Shown here piece after piece: positions 16,833 to 24,916 of a stretch of DNA of 64,000 nt. This DNA is from Sphingomonadales bacterium UBA7471. GTDB taxonomy: Bacteria; Pseudomonadota; Alphaproteobacteria; Sphingomonadales; Sphingomonadaceae. Under the pieces are notes generated by a model. That model did no database searches, was not told where the DNA came from, and saw nothing but the letters and a program-made list of their open reading frames with translations. The position numbers and the translations under genes were made by a program. Where the stretch lies: positions 68,342-132,341 of the forward strand of contig DLOZ01000007.1 of the NCBI GenBank assembly GCA_002479765.1, given 5' to 3'. Position 1 is the stretch's first letter, and each line of letters starts with the position of its first letter.

Positions 16833-16900
16833 CGCTGCGTTTAAATATTGTTATATATCAATGTTTTGAATGGCGCACCCAAGAGGATTCGAACCTCTGG
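16833..16900. repeat. Right copy of the 68-bp direct repeat, overlapping the intact tRNA-Arg
   Basis: Perfect match to 14863-14930 (offset 1970 bp). Its right half lies in the 3' end of the intact tRNA gene, so this is the regenerated attachment site. The DNA between the copies is a roughly 1.9-kb islet with two secreted-protein genes and no integrase of its own. Confidence 0.9.
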
Positions 16901-16947
16901 CCTCTGCCTTCGGAGGGCAGCGCTCTATCCAGCTGAGCTATGGGTGC
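16871..16947 (-). tRNA. tRNA-Arg (anticodon CCG)
   Basis: 77 nt with an encoded CCA. The acceptor stem GCACCCA pairs with TGGGTGC; the D-arm is AGCTCAGCTGGATAGAGC; the anticodon stem-loop is CTGCC-CTCCGAA-GGCAG with anticodon CCG; the T-loop is GGTTCGAATCC. It reads codon CGG. Its 3' end is the integration target of the neighbouring islet. Confidence 0.97.
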
Positions 16948-17142
16948 TTGTGGCGGTCGGTTAGCAGGCGGAGCGGCATCGCGCCAAGTTTTTTTTGGGC
17001 GGCGCCACTTTTTTGGCTGGGGCGCGGTTTTACGGCGGATGGAACCTATCATTGCGCCCTTCGATTTGTCCGGTGACGCGATATATGCGCTGCCCGAAGC
17101 TATTGGCTGGATAACTCAAAAACGCGATGCTACGGCGATGTT

Positions 17143-18288
17143 ATGCAGAACCATTTTGAATTGACGGACGATCAGGTCGCCATCCAAGATATGGCGCGCA
17201 AATTCACTGCCGACGCGATTACGCCCTTTGCGGCCGAATGGGACGAAAAGTCGCATTATCCGGTCGATGTCTGGAAAGCGGCGGGCGAACTTGGCTTTGG
17301 CGCCATTTACGTGTCCGAAGAATCGGGTGGTACTGGCCTTGGACGGTTGGAAGCGGCGCTGATCATGGAAGCGATGGCCTATGGCTGCCCCACCACAAGT
17401 GCCTTCATTTCGATCCATAATATGGCTGCGTGGATGATCGACTGCTTTGGCGGCGCGGAGCTTAAGGCGCGTTATTTGCCTGACCTTGTGTCGATGCAGA
17501 AAATCGCCAGCTACTGCCTGACGGAACCCGGCAGCGGATCGGACGCAGCAGCGCTGAAGACAAGCGCGCGGCGTGATGGTGACCATTATATCGTAAACGG
17601 CACGAAGCAGTTCATCTCCGGTGCGGGTTATAATGACGTCTATGTTGTCATGGTCCGGACCGGTGAGGAAAAGACCAAGGGCGTCACCTGCCTTGTGGTC
17701 GACAAGGATACGCCGGGCTTGAGCTTCGGTGCGCCAGAGAAAAAGCTTGGCTGGAACGCTTCACCCACGGCGCAAGTGATATTTGAAGATTGCCGCGTGC
17801 CGGTGGCCAATCGCGTGGGCGCAGAAGGGGATGGTTTCCGCTTTGCGATGATGGGCTTGGACGGCGGGCGCTTGAACATCGGGGCGTGCTCGCTTGGCGG
17901 TGCGCAACGTTGCCTCGACGAAGCCATTGCTTACACCAAAGAGCGTCAGCAATTTGGCCAACCCGTTGCCGATTTTCAGAATACGCAATTCATGCTCGCT
18001 GACATGGCCACCGATTTGGAGGCCGCGCGGGCGTTGCTCTACATCGCTGCGGCCAAGGTCACGGCAAACGCACCCGACAAGTCCCGCTTTTCCGCGATGG
18101 CGAAGCGGCTGTCGACCGACAGCGGAAGCGAGATAGTGAACAAGGCGCTGCAGCTTTTCGGCGGCTATGGATATTTACGCGATTATCCCATTGAGCGCTT
18201 CTGGCGCGACTTGCGGGTACATTCGATTTTGGAAGGGACCAATCAGGTCATGCGTATGATTATCGGACGGGATTTGTTACGCCAATGA
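17143..18288 (+). CDS. Isobutyryl-CoA dehydrogenase-like acyl-CoA dehydrogenase
   Basis: 381 residues with standard motifs: YCLTEPGSGSDAAALKT, GTKQFISGAG, LGWNASPTAQVIFEDCRVP, FGGYGYLRDYPIER and, near the C-terminus, LEGTNQVMRMIIGRDLL. Overall similarity is to isobutyryl-CoA dehydrogenase (ACAD8) of valine breakdown, supported by the next genes encoding a 3-hydroxyisobutyryl-CoA hydrolase and an enoyl-CoA hydratase. The reaction is isobutyryl-CoA to methacrylyl-CoA with FAD. It overlaps the next gene by 4 bp. Confidence 0.88.
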   Translation: MQNHFELTDDQVAIQDMARKFTADAITPFAAEWDEKSHYPVDVWKAAGELGFGAIYVSEESGGTGLGRLEAALIMEAMAYGCPTTSAFISIHNMAAWMIDCFGGAELKARYLPDLVSMQKIASYCLTEPGSGSDAAALKTSARRDGDHYIVNGTKQFISGAGYNDVYVVMVRTGEEKTKGVTCLVVDKDTPGLSFGAPEKKLGWNASPTAQVIFEDCRVPVANRVGAEGDGFRFAMMGLDGGRLNIGACSLGGAQRCLDEAIAYTKERQQFGQPVADFQNTQFMLADMATDLEAARALLYIAAAKVTANAPDKSRFSAMAKRLSTDSGSEIVNKALQLFGGYGYLRDYPIERFWRDLRVHSILEGTNQVMRMIIGRDLLRQ

Positions 18289-19334
18289 CCGATGATATTT
18301 TGCTAAAAGTTGAAGGACATGCTGGCTTCATTAGCTTGAACCGGCCATCGGCGCTGCACGCGCTGACATTGCCGATGGTGCATGCCATGACTGCGGCCCT
18401 GCTGGAATGGCGGGACGATCCTGCGGTGAAGTGCGTGGTTATTGATCATACCGACGGGCGCGGTTTTTGTGCCGGTGGCGACATCGCCTTTTTGCGCAAT
18501 TCCGCCATGAATGATGGCGGCGAATCCGGGCGCAAGTTTTTCCACGACGAATATCAGCTCAACCATTTGCTGTTTAATTATCCCAAGCCGGTTGTGGCGT
18601 TCATGGACGGTATCACGATGGGTGGCGGCGTTGGCATCAGCCAGCCTGCGCGTTTCCGCGTGGCGACCGAGAACACAAAATTTGCTATGCCTGAAACCGG
18701 CATTGGCTTGTTTCCCGATGTCGGGGGCGGATGGTATCTTTCGCGGCTTGAGGGGCGTGTGGGCCAGTTTCTCGCGCTTACCGGCGCGCGTATCGCAGGC
18801 GCAGGCTGTCTCTCGTTTGGACTGGCCACACATTATTTGACGAGCCATGTTCTTGCCGAAGCGAAGTCGCGGATCGCGACCGAGGATGTAGACCGGATTG
18901 ACGGCATATTGAGAACCTTGTCGGTCACGCCGCCCGATTCCAAAATCGTTGAGACAATAGTCCAGATCAACCGCCATTTTGCGTCGGACAAGCTAGAAGA
19001 TATTCTGTCGAGCTTGGAAGGCGATGACAGCGAATGGGCCATGAAAGAGCTGGCGACTTTGCGGACCAAAAGCCCGCAAACCTGCAAAGTTGCTCTGCGC
19101 CAATTGGCCGAGAGCAGCAAGCTGAACGACTTTGCCGATAACATGGCCATGGAATATCGTATCGCCAGCCGCGTGATTGTGCGCCCCGACTTTGCTGAAG
19201 GCGTGCGGGCCGTGATCGTCGACAAAGACAATGCCCCTAAATGGGATCCCGCGACAGCCGAAGGCGTTACGGACGCACTCATCGATGCGATCTTTGCCCC
19301 ATTACCTGATCAAGAAGAATGGAAGCCGCTATGA
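18285..19334 (+). CDS. 3-hydroxyisobutyryl-CoA hydrolase
   Basis: 349 residues, crotonase fold. GRGFCAGGDIAFL and GITMGGGVGIS form the CoA/oxyanion site, and PETGIGLFPDVGGGWYLSRL carries the Glu and Asp typical of the hydrolase branch. It cleaves 3-hydroxyisobutyryl-CoA to free 3-hydroxyisobutyrate, avoiding build-up of reactive methacrylyl-CoA. It starts 4 bp inside the dehydrogenase gene and overlaps the next hydratase gene, so the three are one operon. The semialdehyde and 3-hydroxyisobutyrate dehydrogenases are not in this window. Confidence 0.9.
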   Translation: MTDDILLKVEGHAGFISLNRPSALHALTLPMVHAMTAALLEWRDDPAVKCVVIDHTDGRGFCAGGDIAFLRNSAMNDGGESGRKFFHDEYQLNHLLFNYPKPVVAFMDGITMGGGVGISQPARFRVATENTKFAMPETGIGLFPDVGGGWYLSRLEGRVGQFLALTGARIAGAGCLSFGLATHYLTSHVLAEAKSRIATEDVDRIDGILRTLSVTPPDSKIVETIVQINRHFASDKLEDILSSLEGDDSEWAMKELATLRTKSPQTCKVALRQLAESSKLNDFADNMAMEYRIASRVIVRPDFAEGVRAVIVDKDNAPKWDPATAEGVTDALIDAIFAPLPDQEEWKPL

Positions 19335-20104
19335 GCTACGAAACAATATTGGTTGAACAGCGCGGTGCGGTGACGCTTATCACGCTCAATCGTCCGCAGG
19401 CTTTGAACGCATTAAACAGCCAGGTTCTGGCGGACCTCATTGCTGCCCTCGCTGCATTCGATGCCGACGACAACCAGCGTTGTGCTGTGCTGACCGGCAG
19501 CGAAAAGGCATTTGCTGCGGGCGCGGACATTAAGGAAATGCAAAGCCAGTCCTTTGCGGACATGTATGGCAACAACTTTTTCGCAGGCTATGATCGCGTG
19601 ACAGCCACCCGCAAGCCATGGATTGCGGCGGTGAACGGCTTTGCGCTTGGTGGTGGGTGCGAACTTGCTATGATGGCTGACTTTATCATTGCCGGCGACA
19701 ATGCAAAATTCGGGCAGCCGGAAATCAAGCTTGCGGTTACCCCCGGCATGGGCGGTTCGCAACGGCTGACACGCGCGATCGGCAAGGCCAAGGCGATGGA
19801 AATGTGTCTGACGGGTCGCATGATGGACGCCCATGAGGCCGAACGTTCCGGCTTGGTCGCGAAAGTTGTTCCTGCGGCAGAGCTGGTGGATGAAGCCATC
19901 AAAACTGCGACAGCCATCGCCGCCATGGCGCCCTTGGCTGCGCTGGCATGCAAGGAAATGGTCAACGCTGCATTCGAAACAACGTTGCAGCAAGGCGTCG
20001 TTTTCGAACGCCGATTGTTCCACGGGCTGTTCGGGACGGAAGATCAGAAGGAAGGGATGGCTGCTTTTGTCGAAAAGCGTCCTGGCAACTGGACGGGAAA
20101 ATAA
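19331..20104 (+). CDS. Enoyl-CoA hydratase
   Basis: 257 residues from the ATG at 19331, which overlaps the upstream stop (ATGA). Crotonase motifs: KAFAAGADIKEM, NGFALGGGCELAMMADFIIA with one catalytic Glu, and FGQPEIKLAVTPGMGGSQRL with the second. It hydrates short-chain enoyl-CoAs; in this operon the natural substrate is probably methacrylyl-CoA, completing the steps between the dehydrogenase and the hydrolase. A frame extending to 19319 is ignored. Confidence 0.92.
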   Translation: MSYETILVEQRGAVTLITLNRPQALNALNSQVLADLIAALAAFDADDNQRCAVLTGSEKAFAAGADIKEMQSQSFADMYGNNFFAGYDRVTATRKPWIAAVNGFALGGGCELAMMADFIIAGDNAKFGQPEIKLAVTPGMGGSQRLTRAIGKAKAMEMCLTGRMMDAHEAERSGLVAKVVPAAELVDEAIKTATAIAAMAPLAALACKEMVNAAFETTLQQGVVFERRLFHGLFGTEDQKEGMAAFVEKRPGNWTGK

Positions 20105-20288
20105 AGCGGTTGGGTTAATTGGCGACAAGGTTCCGCAGCCAGAGGACCTCGCGTTCGCTGATTTTGTGCAGTTTATCGTCCGAAATGTAAAAAATATTTA
20201 CAATTTGTAATTTACAAGCGGGTATATTCCATATTTAGCGTCCACATTGATTGTCGAACGGTTGCGACCCTGTGGATGGGAGTGATAA

Positions 20289-20981
20289 ATGTCTGTTTTA
20301 ATTGGTATTCCATCGGTGCGTGCCACCATATCATGTGCAACCGCTGCAACTTTGATGCGTTTAACCACCATTTTAAACAGTCGATCAATCAGCTATAAAT
20401 TCTCTTGGATCTCATATGCGGAAGTAGCAGCGGCTCGGAACATTCTTGCCGCCGAATTTTTGGAGGGTGATTACGATACCTTCATTGGCATCGATGACGA
20501 TGTTGGTATCGGTCCAATAGCGCTCGAAATGCTGTTGGATCATGATTCTCCCGTTGTGGGGGTTTATCTACCACAACGTTCAATCGACCTAAACGCTTTC
20601 GAAAATGCTATTGTATCAGGGATGCGAGGCAAAAACGCCAGGTTTGCTGTCGCACCCTATATCGGCTGTTTCGCAAATACGAAAAACCCCGAATATGGCA
20701 CTATCGGGAAGGTGGAATTTATCGGTACCGGTTTTCACATTGTGCAGCGGACAGTGCTTGAAACAATCATTGAGTGCGATCTAGCGCCCGAATTGCGGAC
20801 AACCACGCATAACTTTGATAAAAAGATGTATGGGTTTTTCAGCAATATTGTTGATGAAAACGGTGCGGAACTCTCAGAGGATTTTAGTTTCTGTAGGCGC
20901 GTGACGGAGGCAGGCTTCGATGTTTACGCGTATCTTGGGCCGGGCGTTACCCACACTGGAACCATGAGCTTTGAGAGTTGA
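20289..20981 (+). CDS. Putative GT-A-type glycosyltransferase, orphan
   Basis: 230 residues. ISYAEVAAARNILAAEFL followed by YDTFIGIDDDVGIGP gives a DxD-like acidic motif, and later ELSEDFSFCRRVTEAGFDVY resembles the acceptor/catalytic region of small GT-A enzymes found in phage and island genes. No signal or membrane segment is seen. It is AT-richer than the flanking valine operon and nth-dapB genes, with an AT-rich leader (20160-20230), so horizontal origin is likely. Function beyond sugar-transfer fold is unknown. Confidence 0.6.
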   Translation: MSVLIGIPSVRATISCATAATLMRLTTILNSRSISYKFSWISYAEVAAARNILAAEFLEGDYDTFIGIDDDVGIGPIALEMLLDHDSPVVGVYLPQRSIDLNAFENAIVSGMRGKNARFAVAPYIGCFANTKNPEYGTIGKVEFIGTGFHIVQRTVLETIIECDLAPELRTTTHNFDKKMYGFFSNIVDENGAELSEDFSFCRRVTEAGFDVYAYLGPGVTHTGTMSFES

Positions 20982-21015
20982 GTGTTGAGAGTGCCTATGA
21001 CGACCTTTAGGGCCA

Positions 21016-21044
21016 CGTCATCCTGAAACAAGTTCAGGATGACG
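21016..21044. repeat. Short palindromic (REP-like) hairpin
   Basis: Perfect 12-bp arms CGTCATCCTGAA and TTCAGGATGACG around a 5-base loop. It lies between converging genes and could end transcription or be a dispersed genomic repeat. A shorter related palindrome (ACCCTGA/TCAGGGT) lies at 22914-22934. Confidence 0.75.
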
Positions 21045-21092
21045 AACGGCAAGAGTATCGCTGCTCCTCGACGGCGTGCCGGACATCAGCCG

Positions 21093-21482
21093 CTATTTGC
21101 CGCTAAGCTTCTCAATCTCTTGAAACTTGCCAAGGCCGCAGCCGGCACCTTCATATAGTCGGCCGCCCTCGTCGTGCAAAACGTGCACAATATCGACGCT
21201 GCACAATTGGTTGATCGAGGTGCGGTAGGAAAAACGCTCCTCGAATTTTAAACCGGGGCAGCTTTGTGGCAGGGTATTGCGATAGGTCTTGCCGCCCGCC
21301 ATGCGGAAATCGATATTGCGGCTATCGATGACTTTCGTTGACCGTATCTGCGATATCGTGACGCAGCTTTTCGGCTCGCCGACCGCCCGGACAGGCGCGG
21401 GAGTGTCTTTGCCCGAAAGCGCAATCGCGCTACCGCCCGAAAGCAATGCAACAGCAGGAATGATTAGCAGTATTTTACGCAT
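21093..21482 (-). CDS. Small secreted Cys-containing protein, DUF6491-like
   Basis: 129 residues. A signal peptide (MRKILLIIPAVALLSGGSAIA) precedes a compact domain with CVTISQIRSTKVIDSRNIDF, YRNTLPQSCPGL, INQLCSVD and GAGCGLGKFQEI; four Cys suggest disulfides in the periplasm. The pattern is that of a small exported family (DUF6491) of unknown function. It lies just downstream of nth on the same strand. Confidence 0.65.
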   Translation of the reverse strand: MRKILLIIPAVALLSGGSAIALSGKDTPAPVRAVGEPKSCVTISQIRSTKVIDSRNIDFRMAGGKTYRNTLPQSCPGLKFEERFSYRTSINQLCSVDIVHVLHDEGGRLYEGAGCGLGKFQEIEKLSGK

Positions 21483-21497
21483 GTTTGCTCTCCCATA

Positions 21498-22184
21498 TTA
21501 CCCGGCTGTTTTAACGGTGCCAGTCTGAACTGTAGCTGACTTGATTTTGGGCGGCGGCGTTTTGGGTTTGAAACGGCACAGGTCCGCGACCGGACAGCGC
21601 CAACATTCCGGCGTGCGCGCCTTGCAGATATATCGACCGTGCAGGATCAGCCAATGATGCGCGCCAACGCGAAACGGTTGCGGGGTTTTCTTTTCGAGCG
21701 CCTTTTCAACGGCCAGAACGGTTTTGCCCGGTGCGATTCCGGTCCGGTTGCCGACACGGAAGATATGGGTGTCGACGGCAAAGGTCTCTGCGCCGAAAGC
21801 GGTATTCATGACGACATTTGCCGTCTTGCGTCCAACGCCGGGCAGCGCTTCAAGCGCGTCGCGATCGGCCGGGACGTCGCCTGCATGGTCGCGCACCAAT
21901 ATCTCGGACAGGGCAATCACGTTTTTGGCTTTGTTGTTATACAGCCCAATGGTTTTGATATGCGCCTTCAGCCCATCAAGTCCCAACGCCACCATTTGTG
22001 CGGGCGTTTTGACCTCCGCAAACAATGCTTTGGTGGCTTTGTTCACGCCGACATCGGTGGATTGGGCAGAGCACGTGACCGCAACAAGCAATTGATAGGC
22101 ATTGCCATATGCAAGCTCGGTTTCAGGCGCAGGATTCGCCTCCGCAAGGCGGCGGTAAAATTCGAAGATATCTGCCTTTTTCAA
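21498..22184 (-). CDS. nth: Endonuclease III
   Basis: 228 residues from a TTG start that overlaps the dapB stop (TTGA); from there KKADIFEFYRRL aligns with the start of known Nth proteins, which an upstream ATG at 22238 does not. It has the helix-hairpin-helix LEALPGVGRKTANVV with the catalytic Lys, the catalytic Asp in AVDTHIFRVGNR, and a [4Fe-4S] loop C-x6-C-x2-C-x5-C (CKARTPECWRCPVADLC). It is a DNA glycosylase/AP lyase removing oxidised pyrimidines. Confidence 0.95.
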   Translation of the reverse strand: MKKADIFEFYRRLAEANPAPETELAYGNAYQLLVAVTCSAQSTDVGVNKATKALFAEVKTPAQMVALGLDGLKAHIKTIGLYNNKAKNVIALSEILVRDHAGDVPADRDALEALPGVGRKTANVVMNTAFGAETFAVDTHIFRVGNRTGIAPGKTVLAVEKALEKKTPQPFRVGAHHWLILHGRYICKARTPECWRCPVADLCRFKPKTPPPKIKSATVQTGTVKTAG

Positions 22185-22906
22185 AGGCCAAGCACTTCCT
22201 GCATCGTGAACCGGTCGGCTTTTTGCCGCGTCAGCCAAACAGCGGCTTTTACCGCGCCGCGCGCGAATATCGCGCGGGTTTCAGCGCGATGGACAAGCTC
22301 GATCCGTTCATGTTCGGATGCGAAAATGACATGATGGTCCCCTGCGACGCTGCCGCCGCGTAAGGAGGCAAAGCCAATGTCGCCGGCTTTGCGCGCGCCG
22401 GTGATGCCGTCGCGGCCCCGGTCGCTATGTTGCTTTAGATCGATGCCGCGTCCGCTGGCTGCGGCTTCGCCCAGCAGCAGGGCGGTACCAGACGGCGCAT
22501 CGACCTTATGCCGGTGGTGCATTTCCAATATTTCGATATCCCAATCTTCACCCAATTGGCGTGCCGCCTGCTGCACGAGCGCCGAAAGCATCGTCACCCC
22601 CAATGAGGTGTTGCCCGTCTGCAAAACCGGAATGTCGCGCGCGGCATTATCAATCAGGAAATGGTGGCGTTCCTCCAGTCCGGTGGTGCCAATGACGATC
22701 GGTTTGCCCGCAGCAACGCATGCATCAAGGTTCGCCTCAATCGCATGCGGGCTGGAAAAATCGACGAGCACATCACTGGACGCAACCAAAGCGCCAAGAT
22801 CATCGCCTTTGTCGACGCCGCCTGCATATGTCTGCCCATCCGCCGCAATTGCGTCGACCAAAGCCTGCCCCATGCGGCCCGCGCTGCCAATGATACCTAT
22901 TTTCAT
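22181..22906 (-). CDS. dapB: 4-hydroxy-tetrahydrodipicolinate reductase
   Basis: 241 residues. NAD(P)-binding GIIGSAGRMGQAL, then VDFSSPHA, IGTTGL, and the active-site HHRHKVDAPSGTAL with the catalytic His and Lys. It acts in lysine and diaminopimelate synthesis. The ATG at 22906 follows AGGGTGA; a GTG at 22915 is an alternative. The Shine-Dalgarno lies in the 3' arm of a hairpin (22914-22934), which might dampen translation. It overlaps nth by 4 bp. Confidence 0.96.
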   Translation of the reverse strand: MKIGIIGSAGRMGQALVDAIAADGQTYAGGVDKGDDLGALVASSDVLVDFSSPHAIEANLDACVAAGKPIVIGTTGLEERHHFLIDNAARDIPVLQTGNTSLGVTMLSALVQQAARQLGEDWDIEILEMHHRHKVDAPSGTALLLGEAAASGRGIDLKQHSDRGRDGITGARKAGDIGFASLRGGSVAGDHHVIFASEHERIELVHRAETRAIFARGAVKAAVWLTRQKADRFTMQEVLGL

Positions 22907-23009
22907 AACCGTCACCCTGATATTGTTTCAGGGTCTTACTATATTAGGGAGCCGAAACAAGTTGTGCTGTGTACGACGTCAGCCACAGCGGGACAGTGAA
23001 GGAGCAAAT

Positions 23010-23717
23010 GTGGATCGCCAAATCAAAAACATCGTCATTCTGACAGGGGCTGGGGTCAGCGCGGAGAGCGGTATTGATACGTTTCGCAGCGCGGGTGGAT
23101 TGTGGGAACAGCATAAGGTCGAGGATGTCGCCACGCCGGAAGCCTTTGCCCGCGATCCCGACCTTGTGCTGCGTTTCTACGATATGCGCCGCGAACGCAT
23201 TCAGCAGGTGGAGCCAAATGCCGCGCATTACGCGCTGGCGCGGCTCGATGCGGAATGGAGCGGCAATTTGCTTTTGGTGACCCAGAATGTCGACGATTTG
23301 CACGAACGGGCAGGAACCAAACGCTTGCTGCATATGCATGGGGAGCATCTGAATGCCTGGTGCACCGCGTGCGATGTACGCCATGGCTGGCGCGGCACAT
23401 TGATTGACCGACCGGCCTGTCCATCGTGCGGCATATCTGGCCAATTGCGGCCCGACATCGTCTGGTTCGGCGAAATGCCCTACCGGATGGGTGATATCTA
23501 CCACGCACTGAACCGCGCTGATTTGTTTGTGAGCATTGGCACATCCGGCGCAGTCTATCCCGCTGCCGGTCTTGTCCGTGAAGCCCGTCAAAACGGCATC
23601 GCCACATTGGAGCTAAACCTTGAACCATCGCACGGCAGTTCTTGGTTCACGGAATCGCGCCATGGCCCGGCGACGGAGCTTGTTCCAAAATGGGTGGACG
23701 AGATCTTAGGCGGCTAA
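23010..23717 (+). CDS. cobB: SIR2-family NAD-dependent protein deacylase
   Basis: 235 residues, GTG start 5 bp after GAAGGAG. Sirtuin motifs in order: ILTGAGVSAESGIDTFR, TQNVDDLHERAG, catalytic His in HMHGEH, a Cys4 zinc site (CTACD and CPSC), and FVSIGTSGAVYPA. The FYDMRRER segment supplies the Tyr-x-x-Arg pair of class III (SIRT5/CobB-like) enzymes, so desuccinylation as well as deacetylation is likely. The last 12 bp overlap the convergent moeB gene. A longer frame from 22377 is an artefact across dapB. Confidence 0.95.
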   Translation: MDRQIKNIVILTGAGVSAESGIDTFRSAGGLWEQHKVEDVATPEAFARDPDLVLRFYDMRRERIQQVEPNAAHYALARLDAEWSGNLLLVTQNVDDLHERAGTKRLLHMHGEHLNAWCTACDVRHGWRGTLIDRPACPSCGISGQLRPDIVWFGEMPYRMGDIYHALNRADLFVSIGTSGAVYPAAGLVREARQNGIATLELNLEPSHGSSWFTESRHGPATELVPKWVDEILGG

Positions 23718-24470
23718 GCCGCCGCAGCTGGAGCAGGCCGGATCTTTTGGCAATTTGATGGACCGCATCGATGGGGTCAGTCCGTCAAACAGGTGCAGCT
23801 TGCCCTGCTGCGGCTCTCCAAAGCCCGTCAGCGCGCGTATCGCCTCCATCGCTGCGAAGCTGCCCATAAGCCCGCACATCGCTCCCAGAACGCCTTGTGT
23901 GGCGCAATCGTCGCAATCATCGGGATCGTGGGCATCACCGACGAAGCAGCGATAGCATGGCGCATCTGCCTGCCATCCGGTGAATGTGCCAATCTGTCCA
24001 TGAAACTGCCCAATCGCGGCGCTCACCAACGGCACCTTTGCCGTAAGACACAGGTCATTGACGATCAGGCGCGTCATAAAATTGTCGCTGCCATCGATCA
24101 CCACATCGACCCCCGCCATTATGTCGGCGCTGCTGTCTTTGCCAATCCGCTGCTGAAGCGCGTTAAAGGCGATGTCCGGGTTTAGCCGCGCCGCTGCCGC
24201 GCCAGCCGCTTCCACCTTGGCGGTGCCAATATCACGGTCACTGTACAAAATCTGACGCTGGAGATTGGACAGCGCCACATCATCATCATCGACAACGCTG
24301 ATCGTTCCGACGCCGGCTGCCGCAAGATATTGAATTGCCGGACATCCTATGCCGCCTGCGCCAATCAGCAGGACATGGCTCGACAATAATTTGCTTTGCC
24401 CCGCGCCGCCAATATCACGCAACACAATGTGGCGGGCATAACGGTCAAGCTGTTGATCGTTAAGCGTCAT
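23706..24470 (-). CDS. moeB: Molybdopterin-synthase adenylyltransferase, MoeB/ThiF family
   Basis: 254 residues. ATP-binding LIGAGGIGCPAIQYLAAAG, LSNLQRQILY, DGSDNFMTRLIVND and paired zinc Cys motifs (CYRC and CSSC). It adenylates the C-terminal Gly of MoaD/ThiS-like sulfur carriers. No rhodanese domain is present. It follows dut with a 4-bp overlap. MoeB versus ThiF cannot be separated from sequence alone. Confidence 0.88.
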   Translation of the reverse strand: MTLNDQQLDRYARHIVLRDIGGAGQSKLLSSHVLLIGAGGIGCPAIQYLAAAGVGTISVVDDDDVALSNLQRQILYSDRDIGTAKVEAAGAAAARLNPDIAFNALQQRIGKDSSADIMAGVDVVIDGSDNFMTRLIVNDLCLTAKVPLVSAAIGQFHGQIGTFTGWQADAPCYRCFVGDAHDPDDCDDCATQGVLGAMCGLMGSFAAMEAIRALTGFGEPQQGKLHLFDGLTPSMRSIKLPKDPACSSCGGLAA

Positions 24471-24916
24471 ACGCCAGTTGAGCCGAAACCCCCAGCGCCC
24501 CGCACGGTTTCGTCCAGGTCATCCACCTCGACCAAGTGGCCGTGGGTGACAGGCGCCACGACAATCTGCGCAATCCGGTCGCCTTTGTTAATCATGAAAT
24601 CATCTTCGCCCAAATTGGCCAGAATGACCTTTACTTCGCCGCGATAATCGCTGTCGATGGTTCCGGGTGTGTTGAGGCAGGTGATCCCATGCTTCAGCGC
24701 AAGGCCCGAGCGCGGGCGCACCTGCACTTCATATCCATCGGGAATGGCAAAGGCGAAGCCGGTTGCGACGGCATGGCGCTTGCCAGCGCGCAGGTTCAGG
24801 CTTTCGGCGGCGCAAATATCCATGCCGGCTGCTCCTGACGTCGCATATGCGGGCAAAGCCAAGCCCGCGCCATGGTTCAGGCGCTTGACGCGCACTTCAA
24901 CTGTTTGCGAGCTCAT
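24467..24916 (-). CDS. dut: dUTP pyrophosphatase
   Basis: 149 residues, the usual trimeric dUTPase size. The five motifs are seen: SGAAGMDICA, PRSGLALKHGI, NTPGTIDSDYRGEV, RIAQIVVAPV and RGAGGFGSTG. It hydrolyses dUTP to dUMP and keeps uracil out of DNA. It overlaps coaBC upstream by 20 bp and moeB downstream by 4 bp; the coaBC-dut pairing is common in proteobacteria. Confidence 0.97.
   Translation of the reverse strand: MSSQTVEVRVKRLNHGAGLALPAYATSGAAGMDICAAESLNLRAGKRHAVATGFAFAIPDGYEVQVRPRSGLALKHGITCLNTPGTIDSDYRGEVKVILANLGEDDFMINKGDRIAQIVVAPVTHGHLVEVDDLDETVRGAGGFGSTGV

Noticed and set aside
16858..17052. 64-codon frame across tRNA-Arg
   Set aside because: It is the translation of the tRNA gene (the PIAQLDRALPSEGRG-type artefact), not a protein.
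22377..23717. A 446-codon frame ending in the sirtuin
   Set aside because: The first half runs antiparallel through dapB and has no family match; the GTG at 23010 with GAAGGAG gives a normal sirtuin.
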